A stretch of 21,256 bases of DNA, taken from contig JANNBJ010000129.1 in the NCBI GenBank assembly GCA_031385325.1, forward strand, positions 1 to 21,256. The letters are read 5' to 3'. Origin of the DNA: SYFY01 sp031385325 (GTDB lineage: Bacteria > Pseudomonadota > Gammaproteobacteria > Pseudomonadales > Azotimanducaceae). The number at the start of each line of letters is the position of its first letter. Within the stretch, counting starts at the first letter, position 1. Positions 8,394-16,700 of this stretch are shown here, piece after piece. A program made the translations under genes and the position numbers. Under the pieces are notes generated by a model that was not told where the DNA came from, searched no databases, and worked only from the letters and a program-made list of their open reading frames with translations.

Positions 8394-8450
8394 ATGGGCG
8401 AGAAGTTTGGCAGTCGACGATGGATTGCCTGTGGCATCACCGCAAGACCC
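8394..8450 (+). pseudogene. Short open frame cut by the MITE-like element
   Basis: An ATG at 8394 opens MGEKFGSRRWIACGITARP and reaches a TAG formed exactly at the CTAG border of the inverted-repeat element. It may be the start of a gene that the element interrupted, perhaps the one whose remainder lies after 8620. I do not recognise the peptide; this could be a chance frame. Confidence 0.25.
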
Positions 8451-8619
8451 TAGGAGTCTGCGCGGCAGAAGGCGGCTGAGCGAGGTGAGTGTCAATTCGA
8501 GTCCGATTTTTCGTTCGTTTGAGACGCGTAGTGGGTGCTACGCAACGAAAACGAACGGAAAAGCGGGCCGACGTGGCGCCGCCGCAGCCTGTCGAGCTTC
8601 TGCCGCGCAGACTCCTAGG
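8449..8619. mobile_element. MITE-like element, 171 bp, perfect 23-bp terminal inverted repeats
   Basis: The left end (8449-8471) and the right end (8597-8619) are perfect reverse complements over 23 bp; the core reads CTAGGAGTCTGCGCGGCAG. The outermost CTAG on both sides could be a 4-bp target duplication, leaving an inverted repeat of about 18 bp; several IS5-group elements duplicate YTAR/CTAG-type sites. Internally there is a second dyad: 9-bp arms at 8512-8520 and 8549-8557 enclosing a 6-bp stem GCGTAG/CTACGC with a 6-nt loop. The element is too short for a transposase and shows none, so it would be a non-autonomous element mobilised in trans. Confidence 0.8.
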
Positions 8620-8979
8620 CGGCGACAGAGCACCTCTCGATGTTTTCTGCAGGTTGGTGGCGAAGAATATCGGGCGGTCGGTTGGACGCAGGGTGATCAT
8701 GCAAACATCAAAGAGGGTGACATCTGCACCTATCGAGAGCAGTGGACGACTTTGGAGCTATCGGAGCCAAGGCGTGGCCACAATAGGACGACGCCCAGCT
8801 ATTCGGGCCAACCGATCATCCTTGTCTTCATCAAGGGAGAAGTTATTCCAGGACTGATCGACGGGACCAACCGAATCAATCGCTGGATCGTGGAGGAAAA
8901 CAACGATGAGCATGATGTGAATATCCACAAGGTGGAGATCTTCGGCCATTCGGTAGATGTCGTGCGCAGCCCTACCTAG
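8620..8979 (+). pseudogene. Hypothetical gene remnant after the MITE-like element
   Basis: An open frame starting at 8407 runs through the whole element and continues to a stop at 8977-8979. Only the part after 8620 looks protein-like, especially the C-terminal stretch IILVFIKGEVIPGLIDG followed by NRWIVEENNDEHDVNIHKVE and FGHSVDVV. I do not recognise a family. The N-terminal half of the frame is encoded by the element and is biased in composition (Arg/Ala/Ser-rich), so the original start has probably been lost or displaced. A hybrid protein from the 8407 start cannot be excluded. Confidence 0.4.
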
Positions 8980-9240
8980 TCGTCCCCGATCTGGAACGCC
9001 AACCTCGCGAACTTGAGAATGGCAGCGAGCATCGTCGAACTGGTGTCGATCCCATGACGAATCTGTTGCACAGTGGGAGCACCGTCGGAGCCGAAGACAA
9101 ACTGACGTTGCTCAGGTTCTGGACGCCGCTGATGTCTTTAACCGTTACCTTGACCATCACCACGTCCAAAGGGTGTTGAACCTCGCCCTGTGCAACGGTC
9201 GACTTCCACACGGATATTCGTCAGGAGGTTCGCTGTGGTG
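8980..9240. other. Gene-free stretch before the integrase fragment
   Basis: No intact gene is seen. One forward frame, about 9100-9190, contains AADVFNRYLDHHHVQRVLN, which looks more protein-like than its surroundings, but I cannot assign it. The region is probably decayed coding DNA. Confidence 0.3.
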
Positions 9241-9444
9241 CAAGACGCTTGTACTTTAAGCCTAACCCGTCATGTGGCTGTTGGCGATGTGCGCGTCACC
9301 GAGCACGACCTACGCGCCAAGGTGGCTTCGGACAGTGCCAACGTGCATGACGCGCAGGCCAGATTGGGGCACGTCGACGCCGACGCCTCGATCACACGCC
9401 GTGTGTACGTCCGGAAACCACAGTCTGATGAGGTGCTGAAGTGA
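9241..9444 (+). pseudogene. Tyrosine integrase, C-terminal fragment
   Basis: The frame ends with VTEHDLRAKVASDS, then QARLGHVDADASITRRVYVRK and a TGA at 9442-9444. These are the HxxR box, the GH box and the Tyr nucleophile region of phage-type tyrosine recombinases, which cut and rejoin DNA at att sites. Everything upstream of the HxxR box, including the first catalytic Arg, is missing, so the fragment is inactive. The nominal open frame starts at 9190, but recognisable similarity begins only around 9270. It reads towards a tRNA-3'-end-like sequence about 65 bp downstream, as many integrases do next to their attachment site. Confidence 0.75.
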
Positions 9445-9954
9445 GGACCGTGTACGCCTTCGCGTTCTGTGTACGTTTGATCGTGAGCACAATCGCCACA
9501 GCCTTAGAAATTGGCTCCCCTGGCTGGACTCATATCGAACCATTGGCATCGTGCCTACGCCTGGGATACGGGCACTTTTCGAGTCGGTTCGCCGGTCGAG
9601 TTTCGGTTCATGACGTGCGGTAGGCGCAAGCTTGCGTCCATACAGTCCGCATCGACCGCTATCCAATCGAATGTTCACACGGGCGTAGTTGATGTGAGTG
9701 CCATCGATCGCCGACACCTCTTCCTGCCACCCCCTTTTGGCCGCTGTGAGTTAGAACAACATCCCATACAGCCACCGTCGTGCGACAGCCTCGCTTAGCT
9801 CGACCCCCGCTTCAGGCTCAGGTGTCATTGGTAAAGGTTCCTGCTAGTGGAGCCTGTCGCCCCCATAGTAAGATGCCCGCAATTGGGAGGCTGTGAAGCG
9901 TCTGGGATTGCAGGAATAGGCTGAAGCGGCCGCTGTATTTGACGTTCAGTATCC
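9445..9954. other. Long stretch without a recognisable gene
   Basis: Several overlapping frames exist on both strands but none has a ribosome site or a family I recognise. A minus-strand frame near 9600-9717 reads VSAIDGTHINYARVNIRLD-like sequence that might come from a decayed transposase; this is not supportable. The tRNA-like segment at 9509-9550 is listed separately. Confidence 0.4.
9509..9550 (-). other. Degenerate tRNA-3'-end-like sequence, possible old att site
   Basis: AATTGGCTCC at 9509-9518 is identical to 18868-18877, the 3' edge of tRNA-Asn(GTT). After it, both loci share TGGACTC and GAACCA, separated here by a few extra bases (ATATC). In the tRNA these are the T-arm and T-loop. 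The similarity is imperfect and covers about 30 bp, so it could be chance or derive from a different tRNA. It lies downstream of an integrase fragment, a typical place for an attachment site. Confidence 0.35.
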
Positions 9955-9969
9955 GATCCCCGAGGGATC
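9955..9969 (+). promoter_or_regulatory. Perfect inverted repeat upstream of the right operon
   Basis: GATCCC-CGA-GGGATC is a perfect 6-bp dyad with a 3-nt centre, 25 bp before the ATG of the first gene of the three-gene operon. A TTGACG lies at 9939-9944. It may be an operator or a small leader hairpin; no matching -10 element was convincing. Confidence 0.3.
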
Positions 9970-9994
9970 AACTCGTCATGCGGTAAAGGAAGTT

Positions 9995-11485
9995 ATGAAA
10001 GAACCTGACGTGACGCTTGTGATTGTGCCGCGCGAACGCTTTAGCGTGACCGAGCGCGCGCTCAAGAACGTGTATGAACACACAACGTACCCGTTTAAAT
10101 TGGTGTACGTCAGTGGAGGCACGACGAACCGGTTCAAGAGCTATCTTGAAAACGAGTCGCGCCGGAAAGATTTTCAATTCATCCACACGGATCGTTATCT
10201 GTCGCCGAACCAGGCGCGGAATCTCGCAATGCGGCATGTGAAAAGCAAATACGTCGTCTTCCTGGAGAACGACGTATTAGTCACGCCGGGTTGGCTGGAG
10301 GCGCTTGTTGCCTGCGCCGAGGAGACGGGCGCCTGGGTCGTGGGGCCGCTCTATCTTATCGGCGAGCTTGAACTGCAGACGATACACATGGCCGGCGGCA
10401 CCCTCAATATGTTGGAACACGAGGGCAAACGAATACTTCACGATGAGCATCGTTTTGTCGATACGCCTATTTCCGAACTGACTGCTCCGCTCGAACGAGG
10501 AGTGTGCGATTACGTAGAGTTTCATTGCATGTTGGTCCGCACCGAAGTTTTAGAGCGGCTTGGCCCGTTGGATGAGGAGCTCCTGAGCATTCATGAGCAC
10601 ATCGATCTGGCAATCGCCGTTGCCAGGAACGGAGGCTCTGTTTATGTCGAACCGAAAGCCGTGACTACTTATATACCGCCGCCGCCCAGTGAATGGTACG
10701 ACTTGCCTTTCATCATGATTCGTTGGGGCGATGCCTGGAATCTGGCGAGCGTGGGCCACTTCAGGAAGAAATGGAACGTATCTGGCCTGCGTTTCTTCAA
10801 TGACGCTGTGGATCTCGGACTCGAGGACACCATCGTCAGGTGGGCCAGGGCCCATCGGCGGCTATCAACGGGACTTCACTTCTCCAGCAAAGCCGTGGCC
10901 GATCAACCTTTGGCGCCGTTAGAAGAGGCCGAGTTGTTGATCTCGATCTTCAGCTCTGTAGATCGGGATACCTTCGATTTCGTGTTGACCGATGAGGATG
11001 GACGTGGGGCCGAAAGTGCGACAGCCGTGAGCCTGCCCGCGTTAATCGAACGATTGCCTCGGCTCGTTGAGGTCGACAATCTCAACGTCGTGATCCAACC
11101 AATTGCTCAAGAGGTCGCGAATACGCCCGCACTAATACGGCTCGATGATCTTGATGCGGATGAAGTCGAAGAAATTCTGCCTTACGCTTTTCTGACCCTG
11201 GAAGTGGCGCCCCAAAACTATCAGTGCTGGTTAGCCATTGCCAAGGTCAAGGGCCAGAGTACGGCGGCACTGGGAAGAATCCTTGGAATCACTGAATCGA
11301 TGAATAAGGCGAACGGCTCCGTGCGCCTGGCTGGTAGCCGGAACGTCAGCCAGGAAGTTCGTCAGGCGGATGGAAGCTATCCCCGCGTCAAATTGGTCGA
11401 AGCGCGCCCTGGTCTCCTGAACACGGTAAAACACTTGGAAAACGATGGGGTAACACGCTCCTTATCGCACGGCCACATTTCCTGA
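9995..11485 (+). CDS. Family 2 glycosyltransferase fused to a RepB/AEP-primase-like domain
   Basis: A 496-aa protein preceded by AAAGGAAG, very close to the ATG. Residues about 5-270 form a GT-A (GT2-type) glycosyltransferase: VTLVIVPRERF start, SPNQARNLAM, the acidic motif LENDVLVTPGWL (residues 90-101) in place of DxD, and IHEHIDLAIAVARNG as the acceptor-side acidic motif. Residues about 312-490 do not belong to GT2. They match what I know of RepB-type DNA primase domains: IRLDDLDAD (DD at 384-385), the APQNYQCWLAI motif at 405-415 and GSVRLAGSRN at 441-450, followed by SYPRVKLVEA. Whether this part still binds nucleotides is unknown. It is first in an operon, 21 bp before the FkbH-type gene, suggesting a sugar-transfer step in that pathway. 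Confidence 0.85.
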   Translation: MKEPDVTLVIVPRERFSVTERALKNVYEHTTYPFKLVYVSGGTTNRFKSYLENESRRKDFQFIHTDRYLSPNQARNLAMRHVKSKYVVFLENDVLVTPGWLEALVACAEETGAWVVGPLYLIGELELQTIHMAGGTLNMLEHEGKRILHDEHRFVDTPISELTAPLERGVCDYVEFHCMLVRTEVLERLGPLDEELLSIHEHIDLAIAVARNGGSVYVEPKAVTTYIPPPPSEWYDLPFIMIRWGDAWNLASVGHFRKKWNVSGLRFFNDAVDLGLEDTIVRWARAHRRLSTGLHFSSKAVADQPLAPLEEAELLISIFSSVDRDTFDFVLTDEDGRGAESATAVSLPALIERLPRLVEVDNLNVVIQPIAQEVANTPALIRLDDLDADEVEEILPYAFLTLEVAPQNYQCWLAIAKVKGQSTAALGRILGITESMNKANGSVRLAGSRNVSQEVRQADGSYPRVKLVEARPGLLNTVKHLENDGVTRSLSHGHIS

Positions 11486-11506
11486 TCACGGGAGAGATGT
11501 ATCGAG

Positions 11507-13708
11507 ATGAGCACCGAAATGCCTGAGCAGCCGCTCGAGCCGCAGAAAATTGCGATTGCGGCAACCTTTACGGCGGAGCCGCTCGAGAAGCCTCTCGGCT
11601 TTTGGGTGCAAGAGTTGGGGACGCCGATGCGAATCGAGTTCGCTCCCTATAACCAGATACTTCAGCAGCTGCTCGATCCTTCCAGCCTGTTTTCCACCAA
11701 CCGTCATGGCGTCAATGTGGTCCTTCTGCGTATTGAGGACTGGCTGAGGAGCGACCCGGATGCCGGGGTGCTCAATACCCGCCAGAATGTCGAAGGAAAT
11801 CTGCGAGAGTTGGCAGCCGCTTTGACGGCCGCTGCAGAACGGTTGCCGACACCTTACCTGGTGTGTCTTTGTCCTGGTTCGCCCGCTCAAGCCGTTGACC
11901 CCGAAAAAAGCTCGTTCTTGAAACAGATGGAAGCCCTGCTCATATCGGCTTTGACCGGCGTGACCGGCCTTCGGATAGTGCCCACGTCTGAACTGGCCGA
12001 TGCTTACCCAGTGACCGCGTATTACGACGCCGGTGGCGACCAGCTGGGTCACATCCCATTCACGCCACTGTTCTTTACGGCTCTGGGGACGATGATTGCC
12101 CGGAAGATCTATGCCCTCAAGAATCCGCGTTACAAAGTCATCGTGCTCGACGGCGATCAGACATTATGGGACGGCGTCTGCGGAGAAGACGGGCCGTTGG
12201 GAATAAAAATCAGCCCGGTGCGAAGAGCCATTCAAGAGTTCATGGTTGAACAACACGATTCGGGCATGCTCCTCTGCTTGTGTAGCAAAAATAACGAAGA
12301 AGATGTGGTTCAAGTCTTTGAGCAACAGAGGGAGATGGTTCTTCAACGGAGACACCTTGTTGCCTGGCGAATCAACTGGAAGCGCAAATCGGAAAATATC
12401 AAGTCCCTCGCTGAGGAGCTGCAGGTCGGGCTCGACAGTTTCATCTTCATTGACGATTCTCCCCTTGAATGCGCAGAAGTGGAGGCGAACTGCCCGGAGG
12501 TATTGACGCTTCAATTACCCGGCAATCCCGACGTTCTTCCGAAGTTCTTCCGAAATCTCTGGGTTTTTGATCGAGGAAACATCACCGAGGAGGGAGCGAA
12601 TCGAACAGTTCTCTATACAGAGAGCTTCCAGCGCGAGCAGTTCCGAAAGCAGGCGCCGTCCTTCGAGGAATTCCTCGCGGGCCTCCGCTTGAAGGTTCAG
12701 ATTTCGCCCCTGGTGCCGCATCAGTTGGCTCGGGTGTCGGAGCTCACCAATCGCACCAATCAGTTCAATTTCACCACGACCAGACGATCAGAAATCGAAA
12801 TAAGACAACTGATGGAGTCGGAAGGCGCGGAATGCCTCGTAGCTCACGTCAAAGACCGTTTTGGGAATTACGGATTTGTAGGGGTCGTTGTTTTCAAAGC
12901 GCATGCTGGTGCGATGACTGTGGATACCTTCCTGCTAAGTTGCCGCGCGCTCGGAAGGCGTGTCGAGCACCGGATGCTGGCCAGACTGGGAGAAATCGCT
13001 CAAGAGCGCGGATTGGATCGCATCGATATTCCCTATATCCGCACTCCGAAGAATCAACCCGCACTCGATTTTCTGGAGAGTCTCGGTGTCCCCCCGCAAG
13101 AGCTGTTGGGGGGCGGTTTCCAATTCAGGCTGACGGCCAGGTTCGCAGCGGCGGTGAGCGACCAGCCTGTTTCGGAACGAACCGATGGCTCGACGAGCAA
13201 GCCTGCACCTTCCGCAGCGGCCTCATCCGGCTTCGCCGCCAATGCGCAAGCCCGAGCCTCGCTGCTGACTTCGATTGCGACCGAACTATGTGAGGCTGAT
13301 CAGATCCATCGAGTAGTTGCCGAGCGGGCTCTTCGGCAGCCAAAGCGCAGCACGACCTACGTGGCCCCACGTACGGACATCGAGCGAAGATTGGCTGAAA
13401 TATATGCCGAATATCTTGACGTCGAAAAGGTCGGAATCGATGACAGCTTTTTCGAACTCGGCGGGCATTCCCTCCTGGCGACACAAGTCTTGTCTCGCAT
13501 CCGTGACGCCTTCCAGGTTGAATTGTCGCAGCGTCTATTTTTTGCAAGCGAGTTTACGGTGGCGGAAATGGCCAAACAGGTCATGAAGCAGCAAATCAAG
13601 CGGGCTGATCCTCAGGCAGTCGCGGTGTTGGCAAAGAGATTGAATGAGCTGTCCGATGAAGAGGTCAGGGCTCTGCTCGCGAGCAAAAAGAAGCCGCAGA
13701 CTTTATGA
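11507..13708 (+). CDS. FkbH-type HAD (subfamily IIIC) protein with GNAT-like and carrier-protein domains
   Basis: A 733-aa protein. FkbH-type proteins take a phosphorylated C3 acid (glyceryl from 1,3-bisphosphoglycerate in characterised cases), dephosphorylate it and load it on a carrier thiol. Residues 1-200: FkbH N-terminal region. Residues 210-340: HAD domain with VIVLDGDQTLWDGVCGEDG (Asp215, Asp217), LCLCSKNNEEDV and FIFIDDSPLE. Residues 380-540: GNAT-like part with RTNQFNFTT and RFGNYGFVGVV. A low-complexity linker rich in Ala/Ser/Pro/Gln follows. Residues 620-690: carrier protein LGGHSLLA with Ser655 for phosphopantetheine. This matches loading modules of glyceryl- or lactyl-primed polyketide systems. 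In this operon the loaded unit would be handed to the C domain of the next protein. The first HAD motif has Gly216 where many members have Leu. Confidence 0.92.
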   Translation: MSTEMPEQPLEPQKIAIAATFTAEPLEKPLGFWVQELGTPMRIEFAPYNQILQQLLDPSSLFSTNRHGVNVVLLRIEDWLRSDPDAGVLNTRQNVEGNLRELAAALTAAAERLPTPYLVCLCPGSPAQAVDPEKSSFLKQMEALLISALTGVTGLRIVPTSELADAYPVTAYYDAGGDQLGHIPFTPLFFTALGTMIARKIYALKNPRYKVIVLDGDQTLWDGVCGEDGPLGIKISPVRRAIQEFMVEQHDSGMLLCLCSKNNEEDVVQVFEQQREMVLQRRHLVAWRINWKRKSENIKSLAEELQVGLDSFIFIDDSPLECAEVEANCPEVLTLQLPGNPDVLPKFFRNLWVFDRGNITEEGANRTVLYTESFQREQFRKQAPSFEEFLAGLRLKVQISPLVPHQLARVSELTNRTNQFNFTTTRRSEIEIRQLMESEGAECLVAHVKDRFGNYGFVGVVVFKAHAGAMTVDTFLLSCRALGRRVEHRMLARLGEIAQERGLDRIDIPYIRTPKNQPALDFLESLGVPPQELLGGGFQFRLTARFAAAVSDQPVSERTDGSTSKPAPSAAASSGFAANAQARASLLTSIATELCEADQIHRVVAERALRQPKRSTTYVAPRTDIERRLAEIYAEYLDVEKVGIDDSFFELGGHSLLATQVLSRIRDAFQVELSQRLFFASEFTVAEMAKQVMKQQIKRADPQAVAVLAKRLNELSDEEVRALLASKKKPQTL

Positions 13709-13757
13709 CTGTCTGTCGATTTCAAATTTTCGTTTGAGTCGATAAGGAATTCGCGTT

Positions 13758-16700
13758 TTGAAATTTCTGCTCGTTCAGGGAATACCCTATATCCCGACAT
13801 TGACAGGGGCCGCCAAAGGCGACCGCTTGTTGCTTGAAGGGCTCGCCGAACGAAACCACTCCTGCCGGGTGCTGACGGTGACAGGTTCCATCACCGCGCC
13901 CGACGCGCATTCACAATTTCGTCGTGAATTGGCCGGTCGCAACATCAGTCTCACGGCCACTTCCCCGGTGGGCGACGTTTTCGCTCACAAAGGGGTGGAC
14001 GTACATGCCCTCCACGACAGTCATCAATTGCCCGCCTATCTGGAAGAACAAGTCCGTCGATTTGAGCCAACCTGGATCCTGATATCCGAAGACCCGACTT
14101 ATCGCGGCCTGGCTGCGGCACTGAAGGCAAGTCCTTCACGAGTCATTTACATCGTTCACAGCCAGGCAACTCTGCCTTTTGGGCCGGAATGCTTCATGGC
14201 AGATACCGGGAAAACGGAATTGTTGCGCAAGACAGCCGGCATCATCGCGGTGTCCAACTACGTGCGGAAGTATATCCGGACCTGGGGCGGTCTCGAATCG
14301 GTCGTCGTCCCATACGTTGTCGAGGCTGGACCTTATCCGAATCTGGGAGCCTTCGATCGCGGATTCGTGACGATGGTCAATCCTTCGCCGATCAAAGGCA
14401 TTTCGATTTTCCTGGAGCTCGCCCGCAGGTTGCCCCAGACCCAATTTGCAGCCGTCCCGACCTGGGCAACGAGAAACGCCGATCGGGCGGCCCTGGAGCA
14501 ACTGCCGAATGTGCGTCTTCTTGCCCCGGTCGAAGATATCCATGAGATCTTCTCCCAGACTCGCGTTCTGCTCGTGCCTTCGCTGTGGGGCGAGGCGGCT
14601 CCGAAGATTGTCCTGGAAGCCATGCGATCCGGGATTCCTGTGCTGGCCAGTAACGTCGGTGGACTGCCGGAAACCAAACTGGGTGTGGACTATGTCTTGC
14701 CCGTTCGCCCGATCGAGCGCTACGAACCGCGTCTTGACGAACATCTACTTCCAGTGCCTGTGATTGCCCAGCAGGATATTGAACCGTGGCTGCAGGCGCT
14801 TCAGGAACTGCAGTTGAAGCCGCACTACGATCGCATTTCCGCGACTTCGCGCGCAGCCGCGCTGGAATACATATCCGGGATCGGGATTAGCCGTTTCGAA
14901 GAATTTTTTGCAAGTGTCCGTCCTGCTGTGCCCCAGCTGGAGTCGCGCGACCACGAAAATCAGAACGCTTCAGAGTCTCATGAAGATCTTTCTCCGGAGC
15001 GGCTCGAGCTTTTGGCGTTGCTCCTGCAGGAAGAACCCAGCGGAGTTGCCGATGCTCAGATCATCACCGGGCACCAGGAGCCAGGGAAGGACGCAATCCA
15101 GCGGAGGAGCACCCACCACGCGATTCCTTTGTCTTTCTCTCAACAGAGGTTGTGGTTCCAGGACCGGCTGGAACCGGGAAGCCTCCTCTACAACGTTCTG
15201 CTGGCCGTGCGGATCGAGGGGAACCTCGATATCACCGCACTGAAAAAAGCGTGCGAGACCGTCGTCGCACGCCATGAAGTGCTTCGAACCATTTTTGTAG
15301 ACGTGGACGGAGAACCGACGCAGAGGGTCATGAATCCCGGTCCTCTGGAGATGCCAATCCTGGCTCTCTCCTCGCAGGCCGGTACCGAGGAACGCGAAGC
15401 AACGGTAGTGAGACTCACTCTGGAGGAAAGAGACCGGCCCTTCGATTTGAGTCGGGGTCCTCTCTTTCGTGTCCGAATGCTGGCGCTCGGCCCCAACGAT
15501 CATGTTCTGTTGATTACTGTGCATCACATTGTTTTCGATGGCTGGTCGATAGGCGTACTGTTCGGCGAAATCGAAACACTTTACGCGGACACCATCCGCG
15601 GCACTCCGCTATCGGTCGCCGACCTTCCCTTTCAGTATGCGGACTTCGCAATCTGGCAACGCGAGTGGTTCAGTGACGCGAGGCTGGAAAGTCAACTGTC
15701 CTATTGGAAGGAACACCTCACAGGGGCGCCACCCTTTCTTAATCTGCCGACCGATCGGCCCAGACCCCCGATTGAGAGCCACCGCGGAGCAGTGTATGCC
15801 TTCGACCTGCCACCCGCGTTGTCGCATGCAATCGGCGATCTATGCAGGCACGAGAACACCACGCGCTTCATGATCCTGCTGGCTGCCTTCAATGTCTTGC
15901 TTCATCGCTATTCAGGCGAGGATGACATCGTGGTCGGGGCTCCGATCGCTAATCGCGGCCGGAAAGAACTGGAAGTACTGATCGGCTTTTTTGTCAACAG
16001 CCTGGCCCTTCGAACCGACCTGTCCGCCAATCCCAGCTTCCGCGAACTTCTGGCGCGTGTGCGCAAGACGGCAATGGGTGCTTACGCCAATCAGGACTTT
16101 CCATTCGAAAAGCTCGCAGAGGAAATGCATCCCCCCAGAGACATGAGCCGCAGTCCGTTGTTTCAGGTGATGTTCGCGTTGCAAAACTTTCCGAAAAGAA
16201 TTCTCGAACTTCCGGGACTGACTGCAACGCGGTTTTTCCCTGACGACCGTATGGCGAAGTTCGATCTCACGCTGTTCATGTACGAAGAGTCCGAGCATCT
16301 ACGCGGCAGGATCGAATTCAACACGGACCTGTTCGACGGATCGACCATCCAGCGGATCGCCGGGCACTTCCAGGCGGTGTTACAGGGCGTGGTGACAGAC
16401 CCGGAACAACGCATCGCCTCTCTGCCGCTGCTGTCCCCTGCCGAAAGCCGTCAGATCCGCTTCGGTTTTAATGAGACTCGCTCTGTTCATCCCAGCGCTC
16501 CTTCCATCCACGAACTCTTTGAGCAACACGTTGAAAGGAGCCCGCAGGCGATCGCCGTCGTGTGCATGGATGAGTCTCTGACCTACAGCGAGCTGAACCG
16601 TCGCGCAAACCAGCTGGCTCATTACCTGCGAAATCTTGGCGTGGGACCGAATGTGGCGGTTGCCATTTCCCTCGAGCGTTCTCCGCAGATGTTGATTGCA

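Noticed and set aside
8489..8857. 122-codon open frame through the MITE-like element
   Set aside because: Arg-rich, starts inside the element and lacks protein-like character; the alternative frame downstream of 8620 looks more genuine.
9310..9717. 135-codon minus-strand open frame over the integrase fragment
   Set aside because: The plus strand carries recognisable integrase motifs there. A segment near 9640-9717 looked faintly transposase-like but no catalytic motif was found.
11486..12052. 188-codon open frame antisense to the FkbH-type gene
   Set aside because: It mirrors conserved FkbH sequence and shows no recognisable protein features.
14136..14744. 202-codon open frame antisense to the glycosyltransferase part
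   Set aside because: A shadow of the GT4 coding sequence without own start signals.
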